33,390 nt of DNA from Anaerolineae bacterium (GTDB lineage Bacteria; Chloroflexota; Anaerolineae; Anaerolineales; E44-bin32), in the NCBI GenBank assembly GCA_011192015.1, contig DUET01000014.1:1-33390 (forward strand), written 5' to 3'. The translations under genes were made by a program, and so were the position numbers. Position 1 is the stretch's first letter; every line of letters starts with the position of its first letter. Below are positions 7,446-16,555 of this stretch, piece after piece. A model generated the notes under the pieces. That model was not told the origin of the DNA and did no database searches. It saw only the letters and a list, made by a program, of their open reading frames with translations.

Positions 7446-9182
7446 TTACTCCCCCTCACCCCCGACAAGGTTCTTCCACTCGCCATGGACACCATCGTCG
7501 GTCACGCCGAAATAGAGGCGAATGCCTTGGGGTGATTTTTGCGCCATGTCGTAACGCTTCAACTTGCCGCGTTGCTGCACCCGGAGCATCCCGACCTCGC
7601 CCTGCCAAGTGATATCCGCTTTGGCCAGGTCTGTGGGCAATTGGCTGTATTGGGAGATGGCGTAATGCCAAAGGCGCCGGGCTGATGATCGAGTAACGTT
7701 CTTGACCATGTTGCCATTGCGCAAATCTCGCATGGTGTAGTACTTGACGCCGTCCCGCTCGTTGACAGCCGCGATCTCAACGCCCGTGCGAGGTGGCTGC
7801 AGCCCGATTTCCTCCGGTGCAGCGCCCTCCTCAGCAGGAACAGGCGCCTTTGCGGGAGCCATCTCCACGGCGGCAGGCATTCCGGTACGCACGAGTTGAA
7901 CGATCTCATCCCGAACCGCCAGACCGGTTTCGGCCTCATCTCGGACATAGATCTTATTATCGTCAACGGCGTAGGGGGGGTCCTCGCCACGAGGCACCAG
8001 AACGCGCAGCACGGTCTTTCCCTGGCTCTTCTGGGTATCCACCTGACATTCCAACGGTGGGCTGATGCGATTGCTGATCTCGCGCTTCAAGCGTTTCACG
8101 GCCTCGGAAGGATTGGAAACGCCCACCGGCAGGGTCTTGGATTCAGCGCTCACTCCGATGTAGAGGGTGCCGCCGTTGGTGTTGGCGAAGGCACACACGT
8201 TGGAGATGACGGCATACAGACGCCCGCCTCGCACCGACATGCTCTCGTGAAAATCCTGGATGATGCTGGCGCCCTCCTCGCGCGCCTGCTGAACGAAATC
8301 GAAGACCTCCTTGGAAGCGCGCCGATGAGGTCGTGTGCGGGCGAAATCGTTGCTCTTGAACAGATCCATGAGCGCATCGAAGGACACTTCGGGCAGGAGA
8401 GCTTCGGTAGCCCGGTCGCCCACGCCCAGGTTCTTCTTGTTCTTCGGGTCCCTGCGCAGGCGATGGGAATCCGAACCCTGGATGCAGTGCATGCGACGCG
8501 GGTATTCGGGCTTGATGCCGCTGAAAAAGGCGGCTGTAGTGCGCCTCCCGCGTTGTTCCAAATCCGTTACCTCCAGCGCATGCAGATTGGGATCCTGCGT
8601 GTAGGAGATCTTGGTCTGGCCTCCCAGCGGGAAGCCGCGCATGGCCACGCCGTGTGTTGAGTTGGCATGGGCGGCGATGACCAATCCCCCGGCGTTGTTG
8701 ATGGTCCGATAGGCTGTGAGCACATCCACTGTAGCGCCGACATTGGAAGAACCGTCATCCAACTTTTCAGCGGGGATGTTCATGCTCAGCAGGAGATGCT
8801 CGATCTCACGGTAATCCTTGCTGGGGGGAAAGATGGCCAGGATGTGGAACCCGAAGGTCGCTGTGAATTCAAATCCGGGGAGAACGAGAACCTTCTTGAG
8901 TAATTTTCGATATTCCGTCAGGCGTTGACGTTCGTCGTCGGTGAGGCGCTTGAGTTCTTCGAGGAGCTCAAGCTGCCGCACCTCTTCCTGCATGCGCCGG
9001 TAACCCGCGACAGTGTTGTGATCGGTGAACGCAACGATCTCAAGCCCAACATCATGGCTGCGGCGCAGAATATCGAGATACGAAACTTCCGGCTCCTCGT
9101 AATCGTTCGAAGCCGGAGTATGCAAATGCAGATCGATTAAATGCCAATGCCTTGAGGAACCCCGTCCTTTTCGTTTTGCCAC
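7446..9182 (-). CDS. PHP-domain protein with AlbA_2/Schlafen-like domain
   Basis: A 578-residue multi-domain protein. Residues 14-245 are a PHP metallo-phosphoesterase domain with the expected metal ligands: DLHLHTP (H19, H21), FTDHN (D54, H55), PGFEF (E105), H113, AAHANS (H172) and QGSDSHR (D238, H240). Residues 308-435 look like an AlbA_2 (Schlafen-type, formerly divergent AAA_4) domain: [20 protein letters not shown], then [13 protein letters not shown] and an IYVRDEAET end. An Ala/Pro/Glu linker (438-464) leads to a C-terminal basic domain of about 110 residues that I do not recognise. By inference it may act on nucleic acid or a nucleotide. The start is GTG with GGAG about 10 bases upstream; it lies 51 bases after the response regulator on the same strand. 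Confidence 0.85.
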   Translation of the reverse strand: MAKRKGRGSSRHWHLIDLHLHTPASNDYEEPEVSYLDILRRSHDVGLEIVAFTDHNTVAGYRRMQEEVRQLELLEELKRLTDDERQRLTEYRKLLKKVLVLPGFEFTATFGFHILAIFPPSKDYREIEHLLLSMNIPAEKLDDGSSNVGATVDVLTAYRTINNAGGLVIAAHANSTHGVAMRGFPLGGQTKISYTQDPNLHALEVTDLEQRGRRTTAAFFSGIKPEYPRRMHCIQGSDSHRLRRDPKNKKNLGVGDRATEALLPEVSFDALMDLFKSNDFARTRPHRRASKEVFDFVQQAREEGASIIQDFHESMSVRGGRLYAVISNVCAFANTNGGTLYIGVSAESKTLPVGVSNPSEAVKRLKREISNRISPPLECQVDTQKSQGKTVLRVLVPRGEDPPYAVDDNKIYVRDEAETGLAVRDEIVQLVRTGMPAAVEMAPAKAPVPAEEGAAPEEIGLQPPRTGVEIAAVNERDGVKYYTMRDLRNGNMVKNVTRSSARRLWHYAISQYSQLPTDLAKADITWQGEVGMLRVQQRGKLKRYDMAQKSPQGIRLYFGVTDDGVHGEWKNLVGGEGE

Positions 9183-9233
9183 GTGCCTTTGCTCCTATCA
9201 AATCAAATATCGGGGATGGGTGCACGCAGCGCC

Positions 9234-9581
9234 CTAATCCCCTCGAATCACAGAGATGAGTTGCTCAGGGGTGTGGGGTTTCATCAGAAATGCATCCGCC
9301 CCCGCGGCGGAAGCCTCTTCGCCGAGATCCATGCCTGAGGTCATGATGATGCGTGTGTCGGCGAGATCCTCCGTGGCTCGTAATTCCGCCAGCAAATCCA
9401 ACCCATCAGTCTCCGAAAGGAAGACGTCTAATAGAATCACATCCGGTTTCTCGGCGCGCACGATGGGGATCAATGACTGTTCTTGCTTGGATTGGACCAC
9501 GATGTAGCCATCCATCTCCAGCAGAGTCTTGATCAGACCGGCCATGGTTTGATCGTCATCCACTATCAATATCTTCTCCAT
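9234..9581 (-). CDS. Single-domain response regulator (CheY-like receiver)
   Basis: A 115-residue receiver domain with nothing attached. The acidic pocket is VDDD (8-10), the phospho-acceptor is D52 in [10 protein letters not shown], the switch Thr is in IIMTSG, and the conserved Lys is in FLMKPH. Stand-alone receivers relay phosphate or bind a partner rather than DNA. No histidine kinase gene lies in the window, so its kinase is elsewhere. Start: the frame begins at TTG 9590, but the ATG at 9581 gives the canonical [11 protein letters not shown]-terminus and is preferred. It lies 41 bases downstream of lon and 51 bases before the PHP gene; all are on one strand and probably co-transcribed. 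Confidence 0.9.
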   Translation of the reverse strand: MEKILIVDDDQTMAGLIKTLLEMDGYIVVQSKQEQSLIPIVRAEKPDVILLDVFLSETDGLDLLAELRATEDLADTRIIMTSGMDLGEEASAAGADAFLMKPHTPEQLISVIRGD

Positions 9582-9622
9582 GCCCTTCAAACCTTCCCCA
9601 TTGAAATCCGATCAACCCTCGT

Positions 9623-12265
9623 TCATTTCTTCGCCGTTCGATCGGGCTTCTTCTTGGGAGTGCCTTTCTTCTCCGCTTCGCCTTTTGCAGCCACCTTGCG
9701 CTGCGTCGGCTTGGTTTTTCGCTTTTCCGGAGATGCCTTGCTTCCCGATGAAGCCGGCTTGCGCTTCTTCGAGGTTGGCTTGCGCTTGGGTTTCAAGGAA
9801 ACCTTTAAGATGTCATCGACAGTATCCACGAAGATGAATTTCATCTCCTCGCGAACCTCATCGGGCACGTCCTCAAGATCCACCTCATTGCGCCGCGGGA
9901 GCAGGACCGCCTTGAGCGAGGCGCGATGCGCTGCCAATACTTTCTCCTTGATGCCTCCGACCGGCAACACCTTGCCGCGCAGGGTGATCTCGCCCGTCAT
10001 GGCGATGTCGTGGCGAATGGGCCGACCTCCCGCCAGGGAAGCCAGCGCAGCTGCCATCGTCACTCCAGCGGAGGGGCCATCCTTGGGTTGCGCTCCCGCC
10101 GGGATGTGAAGATGGATATCGTGAGTGCCCCAGTAATCCTCCGGAACTCCCAGGGAATCGCTCATCGAACGGACGTAGGATAACGCTGCCCGCGCCGATT
10201 CCTGCATCACTTTACCCAGCGATCCGGTTAGCAGGAAATCATTCTTTCCCGGCATGGCGGTGGCTTCGATGAAGAGCACCTCCCCGCCCGTGGGCGTCCA
10301 AGCCAATCCAGCCGCCACGCCTGGAAGGGAGGTCCGCTCGATGATCTCATCCATGCCGTGGAAGCGACGCTTGCCCAGCAGCTCGGAGACCAGTTCCGGC
10401 GTGATGCTGAGGCGTTCGGATTCGCCTTCTGCAATCTTGACCGCAACCTTCCGGCAGAGATGTCCAATTTCACGTTCCAGATTGCGGACGCCCGCCTCTC
10501 GAGTGTAGCGGCGGATCACCCTCTCCAGAGCCTCGACGGAAATATCGATCTCGTCTGGTCGCAGCCCATTCTCGCGAATCTGCCTCGGGATCAAGTAGCT
10601 GCGGGCGATTTCTACCTTCTCCTTGTCGGTGTAACCGGAGAGGCGAATGACCTCCATGCGATCCAGCAACGGGGCCGGGATGGTTTCCAGCCAGTTGGCC
10701 GTGGTGATGAACATCACCTGCGAGAGATCGTAGGCCACCTCCAGGTAGTGATCGCGGAACTCGCTGTTCTGCTCGGGATCCAACACCTCCAAGAGTGCTG
10801 AAGATGGATCGCCTCGGAAGTCATGCCCCAGCTTGTCGACCTCATCGAGCATGAAGACCGGATTGTGGGAATCAACGCGGCGCATGGCCTGCAGAATGCG
10901 GCCCGGCAGTGCGCCGATGTAGGTACGCCGGTGACCGCGGATCTCGGCTTCATCATGCACGCCGCCTAGCGAGATACGCACGAACTTGCGCCCTGTGGCT
11001 CGCGCGATCGACCTTCCCAGGGATGTCTTCCCAACGCCCGGCGGTCCGACGAAGCACAGGATCACGCCCTCGCGCTCCCGCCGGATCTCATCCGTGACCT
11101 CAGGCTTCTCCTCATCCTGGCGTTCCAATCTTAACTTGCGAATGGCCATGAACTCCAGGATGCGCTCCTTGACATCCTCCAGACCATAATGGTCTTCATC
11201 CAACACCTTACGGGCGTTGGCCAGATCGAGGTTGTCCTGCGTTCCCTTGGACCATGGGAGCGAGACCAACCAATCCAAGTACGTGCGGATCACACCGTAT
11301 TCCGCGGCTGCCGTGGGAAGCCGTGAGAGCCGATCGAGCTCGCGGCGAGCCTGCTTCTCGGCCTCCTCCGGCATCTGAGCAGCTTCGATCCGCTGGCGGA
11401 ACTCCTCGGCTTCAGCCGATTGTTCATCACCTTCACCGAGCTCGCGCTGGATGGCCTTGAGTTGTTCGCGCAGGAAATACTCGCGCTGCACCTTCTCGAT
11501 CTCGGTACGCGCTTCCTGTTGGATCTGCTGCCCCAGGGAAAGTACTTCGACTTCCCTGCTGAGGATGGCGTTCAAACGCTCCAACTTGTCGAGGGCTGTA
11601 TCCACCTCCAGAAGGTCCTGCGCATCCTCCAAATCGATGGTTTGGAAATTGGCGATGGTGTAGACGACCTGCAGAGGGTCATCGAGCGGCAGCACGCTGC
11701 CAAGGATCTCGCGTGGAATCGATGGGGCAATTTCGACGATGCGTTGGAATTGATCCTTGGCCGCCCGTACCTGCCCCTCGATCTCCAGGCCCTCCTCGAT
11801 GATCTCAGGCTTCTGATGGATCCTGGCCACGAGGTAGGGCTCGAAGCTCTGGAATTCACCGAGCTCGAATCGCGCCAGACCATGGACGATCAAGCGGATG
11901 GTGCCATCCGGCGCTCGGAACAAGCGGTGGATGTTGCCCACGGTTCCGATGGGATACAAGTCTTCGGGACCCGGAAGTTCGAGTTCCGGATTTCGAGAAG
12001 CGACCAATCCGATCATGCGATTACCGGCAACGACTTCATCGATTAACTTGATGGAACGCGGCTGGCCAATGATGATCGGCACTGCCGTGCCGGGATAGAC
12101 GACCATGCCTCTCAGCGGCAGGATCGGAAGTGCTTCCGGGATATCGGAGACGCGGTCCTTCTTCGAGAGCTCTACCTGATCTTCGCTCTCCTCCTCGACC
12201 TTGATCATGGAGGCTTGCTTGTTTACGTCTTCTTCCACGCGATTCCATCCAACTTCAGATCGCAC
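9623..12265 (-). CDS. lon: ATP-dependent protease LonA with a lysine-rich C-terminal tail
   Basis: A cytoplasmic AAA+ protease that degrades misfolded and regulatory proteins. The 880-residue frame shows the Lon N-domain ([15 protein letters not shown] at 47-60), a coiled segment around 240-310, Walker A GPPGVGKT (407-414), Walker B FMLDEVD (471-477), sensor region [10 protein letters not shown], and the protease domain with PKDGPSAG (catalytic S732) and GGIKEK (catalytic K775). The family normally ends near residue 825; here about 55 extra residues follow, rich in Lys, Arg, Pro and Ser, which is unusual. The start is uncertain: GTG 12265 is the longest, with in-frame alternatives at GTG 12238 and ATG 12208, none with a strong RBS; the N-domain is intact with any of them. 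It follows hsp20 by 59 bases. Confidence 0.95.
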   Translation of the reverse strand: MRSEVGWNRVEEDVNKQASMIKVEEESEDQVELSKKDRVSDIPEALPILPLRGMVVYPGTAVPIIIGQPRSIKLIDEVVAGNRMIGLVASRNPELELPGPEDLYPIGTVGNIHRLFRAPDGTIRLIVHGLARFELGEFQSFEPYLVARIHQKPEIIEEGLEIEGQVRAAKDQFQRIVEIAPSIPREILGSVLPLDDPLQVVYTIANFQTIDLEDAQDLLEVDTALDKLERLNAILSREVEVLSLGQQIQQEARTEIEKVQREYFLREQLKAIQRELGEGDEQSAEAEEFRQRIEAAQMPEEAEKQARRELDRLSRLPTAAAEYGVIRTYLDWLVSLPWSKGTQDNLDLANARKVLDEDHYGLEDVKERILEFMAIRKLRLERQDEEKPEVTDEIRREREGVILCFVGPPGVGKTSLGRSIARATGRKFVRISLGGVHDEAEIRGHRRTYIGALPGRILQAMRRVDSHNPVFMLDEVDKLGHDFRGDPSSALLEVLDPEQNSEFRDHYLEVAYDLSQVMFITTANWLETIPAPLLDRMEVIRLSGYTDKEKVEIARSYLIPRQIRENGLRPDEIDISVEALERVIRRYTREAGVRNLEREIGHLCRKVAVKIAEGESERLSITPELVSELLGKRRFHGMDEIIERTSLPGVAAGLAWTPTGGEVLFIEATAMPGKNDFLLTGSLGKVMQESARAALSYVRSMSDSLGVPEDYWGTHDIHLHIPAGAQPKDGPSAGVTMAAALASLAGGRPIRHDIAMTGEITLRGKVLPVGGIKEKVLAAHRASLKAVLLPRRNEVDLEDVPDEVREEMKFIFVDTVDDILKVSLKPKRKPTSKKRKPASSGSKASPEKRKTKPTQRKVAAKGEAEKKGTPKKKPDRTAKK

Positions 12266-12324
12266 CCGGTATCGAGCAAGGTTAGCAAAGCTTGTGTATC
12301 GAATTTGCTTCCCTGCTCAGACCT

Positions 12325-12711
12325 TCATCGAGTACTCGGCTCATCGATCTTCGGAAGCACGATGCGCAAGAATCCATCTCCATAGGTGGCTTTGACGCGT
12401 TCACTCACCACGGGTTTCGGAATGCGCACCTCACTCAGGAAATCCCCATAAGCGACTTCCATCTGATGATAGACCTGCATGCCTTCGGATTCACGGCGAA
12501 CACCACGAACGGATAGAAGCTGTCGATCGATGCTCACGATGAATTCACCCCTCCGCATGCCTCCCACTTCGACCAGTACGATATAGGCATCCTCGTTCTC
12601 ATACAAATCTGTGGGGGGATGCCATGAACTCGAGTGGCGCTGCAAACGCCACCCATATTCCACTGCCAACCAGCGCGGAAATTTCTTTCCGCCTCCTGAT
12701 CTATCGTCCAC
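12325..12711 (-). CDS. Small heat shock protein, Hsp20/alpha-crystallin family
   Basis: A 128-residue holdase-type chaperone. The alpha-crystallin domain starts at WHPPTDLYENEDAYIVLVE and continues through VSIDRQLLSVRGVRRE, a typical sHSP pattern, to DGFLRIVLPK near the end. The short N-terminal arm (about 30 residues) is Arg/Trp rich. The C-terminal I-x-I/V tail motif used for oligomer assembly is not evident after IVLPKIDEPSTR, so oligomer size may be limited. The start is GTG with AAAGGA about 5 bases upstream. It is followed by lon after 59 bases, giving a chaperone-protease pair that fits a stress-response operon. Confidence 0.87.
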   Translation of the reverse strand: MDDRSGGGKKFPRWLAVEYGWRLQRHSSSWHPPTDLYENEDAYIVLVEVGGMRRGEFIVSIDRQLLSVRGVRRESEGMQVYHQMEVAYGDFLSEVRIPKPVVSERVKATYGDGFLRIVLPKIDEPSTR

Positions 12712-13015
12712 GGAATCCTTTCCCCTTTGGGGATCTGAAGGGCTTCGATAGATTCTACCACAGGGGGTGATTCAAGCCACCTCGCAACTCCCACAAAGCC
12801 CATTAATTTGACATAAATACACTCGAGGCCTTCCCGAGACCCGTTTCCATCCCGTCTCCAGTTTCTTTCGAGATGAATGGCCACCTCATGCGAAAAAAAG
12901 ACCACCCACTTCGAAACCTGCAAGCGGTCCTATCCAACGCTGCTGGATGGGTTCTTGTTCGCATCTCGCCCGGAACGATCCGAGCCAGGAAGGATATATC
13001 CGATGCTGCTTTGAT
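12712..13015. other. 304-base intergenic region upstream of hsp20
   Basis: Lies between the MBL-fold gene (ending at 13016) and hsp20 on the same strand. Apart from the candidate promoter at 12752-12757 I see no gene, no strong terminator hairpin and no repeat. A short palindrome GGATATATCC occurs at about 12993-13002, too weak to call a terminator. Confidence 0.45.
12752..12757 (-). promoter_or_regulatory. Candidate extended -10 promoter of hsp20-lon
   Basis: On the minus strand TGGTAGAAT is an extended -10 and would start RNA near 12745, about 34 bases before the GTG start. The usual -35 position is poor. A CTTGAA (12771-12776 reversed) stands upstream, reminiscent of a sigma-32 -35 element, but no CCCCAT-type -10 follows at the right spacing. 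I saw no CIRCE inverted repeat. Prediction only. Confidence 0.38.
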
Positions 13016-13771
13016 CTACAATTCGATGGTCATCAGATCCGTTGCCAGTTCCACCGGCGCGCCAAAATTCGCCTCGGCGTCTGCAATCATTTGACGACCG
13101 ATCTCCTCGCCGAGTGGATAATGGATCAGGAGCAATCGTTTCACCCCCGCCTGCCGCCCCAACGTTCCTGCCTGCGCGGCGGTGGTATGGCCGGGACTGT
13201 CTCCTGCGGCCTCCTGAAGCAAAACATCTGCTCCCTTCGCCATATGCCTGAGAGCATCACAGATTTCCGTGTCGCAGGAATAGACGATCGCCCGCCCATC
13301 GGGCCGGGACTCGATCCGAATGCCAATCGTGGGTATGAGATGGACCATGGGGGATGTTGCCAGCCGGAAATCCTCCTTCTCCAGGACCACAACGCCCTCC
13401 TCTTCCGGAAGGACATTGAAGATCACTTCGAAGAAGTCCGGCCATGTCAGACATGCATAATCCTCGATCATGCGAAGCACTCGATCCAGGCAATGCTTCA
13501 ATCCATGAATCGTCAGGGGGGTCTTGCGTCCCTGAAGCCACATGTTCATCAAAAGCAACGGGACGCCGGAAACATGATCGGGATGGAAGTGCGTCACAAG
13601 CAGATCGGTGATCGAATCCAGGGGAATCCCTGCTTCTGCAAGCCGCACGGGAGGGGTTCCGACGCAATCGATGAGCACGGTTCCCTGCTTCGCAACCAGC
13701 GCCATGTAGGTGTTCTCATGCTCGGAATCAGGGATCGCGGCTGCGGTTCCAAGTAGGATCAGGTTTGCCAT
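13016..13771 (-). CDS. MBL-fold metallo-hydrolase (RNase Z/BN-like)
   Basis: A 251-residue beta-lactamase-fold hydrolase of the RNase Z-like branch. Metal ligands are visible: HFHPDH (H61, H63, D65, H66), H144 in MVHLIPT, D167 in YSCDTE, H195 in PGHTTAAQAG and H217 in LLIHYP. The GHTTAAQAG motif is the typical RNase Z-like/ElaC-type HxxxxxA region. The long exosite arm of true tRNase Z is not evident, so the substrate (RNA, cyclic nucleotide or small ester) cannot be assigned. Its ATG lies 4 bases after the stop of the ABC permease/SpoIIM gene with a G-rich Shine-Dalgarno spanning that stop, so the three genes ATPase-permease-hydrolase are one operon. Confidence 0.83.
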   Translation of the reverse strand: MANLILLGTAAAIPDSEHENTYMALVAKQGTVLIDCVGTPPVRLAEAGIPLDSITDLLVTHFHPDHVSGVPLLLMNMWLQGRKTPLTIHGLKHCLDRVLRMIEDYACLTWPDFFEVIFNVLPEEEGVVVLEKEDFRLATSPMVHLIPTIGIRIESRPDGRAIVYSCDTEICDALRHMAKGADVLLQEAAGDSPGHTTAAQAGTLGRQAGVKRLLLIHYPLGEEIGRQMIADAEANFGAPVELATDLMTIEL

Positions 13772-13775
13772 GAGA

Positions 13776-15221
13776 TCAACCCCCCGTCAGCAATCGCAAT
13801 GCGATGACAGGTGTGAGAAAGACCTCGAGAGCAGCTGCGGCAGCAAGGAGCGGCACCACCAGGCCGAAGTTGATGCGTGCCCATTCTGCCAGCGCTTGTA
13901 GCCAACTCTCTCCCAATGATTTATTCTTGGGAGGGCTGATGAGTGTAGCGCCCAGATGGAGGATGCTTCCCCCGGCAAGTAAGGAGGCAGGAATTTCCAA
14001 TACGGCATGTGGAAGAACGAGTGCGGTCAGGAAAAGTCCCACGTTCTGCCCCGCGAGCATGATATTACCCGCCGAGTATCCGATGATGCCAATGGGGACC
14101 GTCAGCAGGATGGTTGCAATCACCCCCACACTGAAAACTCCCAGGAGTGCGGTCAGCAGCAGGGCGCGCAAGTTGGTTCCCAAAACCCAAATCCATCCAC
14201 GGCCGCTGAGCATGCCAAAACCCAGCATGTCTTCGAGCATTCCATCTTGAAGACGGTCCAACTGCAGCGCTTCCGCCGGCAGTGTGTACTCCCCTGATAA
14301 GTGCCAACCGAGTGCCCATCCCGCCAGCATTGACAGGGCCATGCAGGCCACACCCCCTCGGATACGCGGCAGCGTTTGAAGCAACAGCCCATTGTACCAA
14401 GATCGCAAAGTTCGCGCTTCCCCGGTGAAATGCTTCCAGAAGAACCGCCAGGCCCAACGGAGATTGAGTACGTCGATCTCCCTGCCCAAGAGTTCCTCGC
14501 GGTTGAAGAGCTTCATTCCCATGCGCCCCAGCACGAGGGCAACCAGCACCATGCCCAGCACAATCCACCATAAAACATTGTAGCGGCCCCAGAACATGAT
14601 CAAGCTCTCCCCAATGATCAATTGGGCCACGGGAAGGATGACGAAGGAAGCCAGCAGATTGGCGGCGCGCACGGATGTGGCTTGGGAAGAGATCACCACC
14701 GCAGCACTGACCATGACCACGGCCTGGGCCGTGGTCAGCAGCAGGATCTGTAGCAGCAATTGCAGCGGCGGATACCATTGGATGCGAAGCGCCAGACCTA
14801 GCAGGTAGACGAAGATGCCCATGTAGGCGCCCAACAACGGCAGGGTCAAGGAGGCCAGCATCTTACCGATATAAAGCTGCGCATCGCTGAGTGGTGTGGC
14901 GAGCAGCGGTTCCAAGGAGAGCCGCTCGCGTTCGCCTGCGAAGCTTTCCAATGCCACCACGAGCGAGACTGAAATCGGAAAGAATCCCACCACCATAAGC
15001 AGGAAGGGGATCAAACGCTCAGCGATCAGCGGTGCGCCATAGCGGTTGACGAAATCGACGGCTTGATGCGCAGTGAAATTCATCAAGATCGGGAAGAAGA
15101 TTGTCAGGATGGCGATGGGTGCGAGGATGCGCCAATCGCGCATCTGATCGCGAAGTTCGCGCCGTGCCACGATCAGCGCTCCGGCTGCCGGACTCAGGCT
15201 TCGGCGGACGCTTTCAGCCAT
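13776..15221 (-). CDS. ABC-2 type permease fused to a SpoIIM-like (DUF95) domain
   Basis: A 481-residue membrane protein. Residues 11-232 are an ABC-2/NatB-like permease: RRELRDQMRDWRI before helix 1 and GERERLSLEPLLATPLSDAQLYIGK (96-120), a diagnostic ABC-2 segment. After a hydrophilic stretch (about 236-285, LNLRWAWRFFWKHFTGEAR) comes a second multi-helix domain ending in PHAVLEIPASLLAGG (404-418), the hallmark of SpoIIM/DUF95 proteins. I count roughly 11-12 hydrophobic segments overall. ABC-2 permeases export lipids, polymers, antibiotics or ions; the cargo is unknown. Start: ATG 15221 with AGGAGG 6 bases upstream, overlapping the ATPase stop by 8 bases; a longer frame to 15284 would lie inside the ATPase gene and is rejected. 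Confidence 0.85.
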   Translation of the reverse strand: MAESVRRSLSPAAGALIVARRELRDQMRDWRILAPIAILTIFFPILMNFTAHQAVDFVNRYGAPLIAERLIPFLLMVVGFFPISVSLVVALESFAGERERLSLEPLLATPLSDAQLYIGKMLASLTLPLLGAYMGIFVYLLGLALRIQWYPPLQLLLQILLLTTAQAVVMVSAAVVISSQATSVRAANLLASFVILPVAQLIIGESLIMFWGRYNVLWWIVLGMVLVALVLGRMGMKLFNREELLGREIDVLNLRWAWRFFWKHFTGEARTLRSWYNGLLLQTLPRIRGGVACMALSMLAGWALGWHLSGEYTLPAEALQLDRLQDGMLEDMLGFGMLSGRGWIWVLGTNLRALLLTALLGVFSVGVIATILLTVPIGIIGYSAGNIMLAGQNVGLFLTALVLPHAVLEIPASLLAGGSILHLGATLISPPKNKSLGESWLQALAEWARINFGLVVPLLAAAAALEVFLTPVIALRLLTGG

Positions 15222-16155
15222 CTCCGGCCTCCTGGGATTGCATCTCCTCACCCACAACCCGCAGATAGACTTCCTCCAAATCACGCCCCACTTCCGTGAG
15301 CGTTACCACCGGAAAACCGGCTGCCATGAGCTGCTGAAGTACGAGGGGATTATCCGTTTCTGGATCTGCAGCGCGATAGCGGAGCCAATCTTCACCCACC
15401 TCGACTACTCGGACCTCTGCTGGCAAATGATCCATCATGCCATCCACCCTGCAAGCCATGCGCAGTTCCATGATCGCATCTCCCAGCAAGTTGTTCTTGA
15501 GTTCGGATGGCGAACCCAGTGCCACGATTCGACCCTCACGGATGATGGCGATCCGGTCCGCAAGTTCCTCGGCTTCGTGCAGATTGTGCGTGCAGACCAC
15601 GACCGCCCGCTTCGACGAGCGCAGTTCCACGATCCGCTGGCGGACCATGCGGGCGCTGGCCGGATCCATGGCGGAGGTGGGTTCATCCAGGAGCAAGACC
15701 GGAGGATCATGCAGTAAGGACCGCACCAGGACCAGCTTCTGCCGCATGCCTCTGGAGTATTCACCCAGGCGCCTGTCGGCATGCGCCGACAGCCCGTAGG
15801 ATTGCAGCAAGGTGTCGATTTGATTCTTCAGATAATCTTCAGGAAGCGCATGCACACGACCGAAGAAGGAAAGGTATTCTCTGGCACGCATGCGTGTGTA
15901 GAGGCCGTGATGTTCCGTCAGCAGGCCGATGCATCGATGAACATCATCTGCTTGATCCAGAACATCGTATCCAGCGACGGTGGCGCGGCCTCGCGAAGGT
16001 CGCAGAATCGAGGCCAGCATGCGGATGGTGGTGGTCTTGCCTGCGCCGTTGGGCCCCAACAACGCAAGGATCTCGCCCGATTGCACACGGAGCGATACGC
16101 CATCCACAGCGACCAGATCGTCGAAATCCTTACTCAAATCGTAGGTTTCAATCAA
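15214..16155 (-). CDS. ABC transporter ATP-binding protein (NatA-like)
   Basis: A 313-residue ATPase that would power the ABC-2 permease encoded downstream. Walker A GPNGAGKT (34-41), signature YSRGMRQ (133-139; SGGQ replaced by SRGM, common in NatA-type proteins), Walker B VLLLDEP (153-159) and the H-loop CTH (H190) are intact. The Q-loop position reads TEHHGLY instead of containing Gln. A C-terminal extension of about 90 residues is typical of this ABC-2 branch. Start: the longest frame begins at ATG 16185, but that ATG is part of a consensus -10 element (TATAATG). The TTG at 16155, giving M-IETYDLSKDF with AGTAGGG just upstream, matches the usual family N-terminus and is preferred. Confidence 0.9.
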   Translation of the reverse strand: MIETYDLSKDFDDLVAVDGVSLRVQSGEILALLGPNGAGKTTTIRMLASILRPSRGRATVAGYDVLDQADDVHRCIGLLTEHHGLYTRMRAREYLSFFGRVHALPEDYLKNQIDTLLQSYGLSAHADRRLGEYSRGMRQKLVLVRSLLHDPPVLLLDEPTSAMDPASARMVRQRIVELRSSKRAVVVCTHNLHEAEELADRIAIIREGRIVALGSPSELKNNLLGDAIMELRMACRVDGMMDHLPAEVRVVEVGEDWLRYRAADPETDNPLVLQQLMAAGFPVVTLTEVGRDLEEVYLRVVGEEMQSQEAGDG

Positions 16156-16183
16156 TGCCCTACTCGCCCGCGTCGAGAGGAGC

Positions 16184-16212
16184 ATTATAGCAACGAGGGT
16201 CGGAGGTCACAA
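16184..16212 (-). promoter_or_regulatory. Strong candidate promoter of the ABC transporter operon
   Basis: On the minus strand TTGTGA, a 17-base spacer, and a perfect TATAAT at 16189-16184 preceded by TGC (extended -10). RNA would begin near 16177. The -10 overlaps the ATG at 16185-16183, so that ATG cannot be the start of this transcript; this supports the TTG start at 16155 with a leader of about 22 bases. Confidence 0.65.
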
Positions 16213-16555
16213 TCAACCTTCCTTCCCATACCCACCAGTGGCAATTTTCATAGGTTGGTACGGTATATGCCCTCTCTTTTGATTTCCATAATCCGAACTG
16301 CTCGGGATATCCGATGAGTGTTCCGCTGGAACGCCCGCCAGTGTTTGCTTCCATGTCGAAGATGGATGCAGAGGGGACGGAATCGCGGCATGGCAGGAAG
16401 GGCAAGAGTCGGGAAAGGTTTTTCGGGACGGCGGTACACCGCAAGCGGATCGCGTTGCAAGGGATTAACCCAGGGATCAACCATACTAAGGAAAGGGGCT
16501 GCCCAGGAGGACAGCCCCGCCAACGTCCATCATGCAAACGAGCCAGTGAAGGTAT
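16190..16555. other. 366-base intergenic region between lgt and the ABC operon
   Basis: Holds the lgt terminator (16489-16518) near one end and the ABC promoter (16184-16212) at the other. The middle, 16213-16488, shows no protein-like frame with an RBS, no repeat and no RNA gene that I can recognise. Confidence 0.5.
16489..16518 (-). terminator. Rho-independent terminator after lgt
   Basis: Minus strand: GGGGCTG (16518-16512), a 10-base loop, CAGCCCC (16501-16495), then TTTCC. The stem is perfect and GC-rich, the T tract short. It sits 38 bases beyond the lgt stop. Confidence 0.7.

Noticed and set aside
12766-12781. CTTGAA as a sigma-32 type -35 for hsp20
   Set aside because: No CCCCAT-like -10 at the expected spacing, and no CIRCE element was seen.
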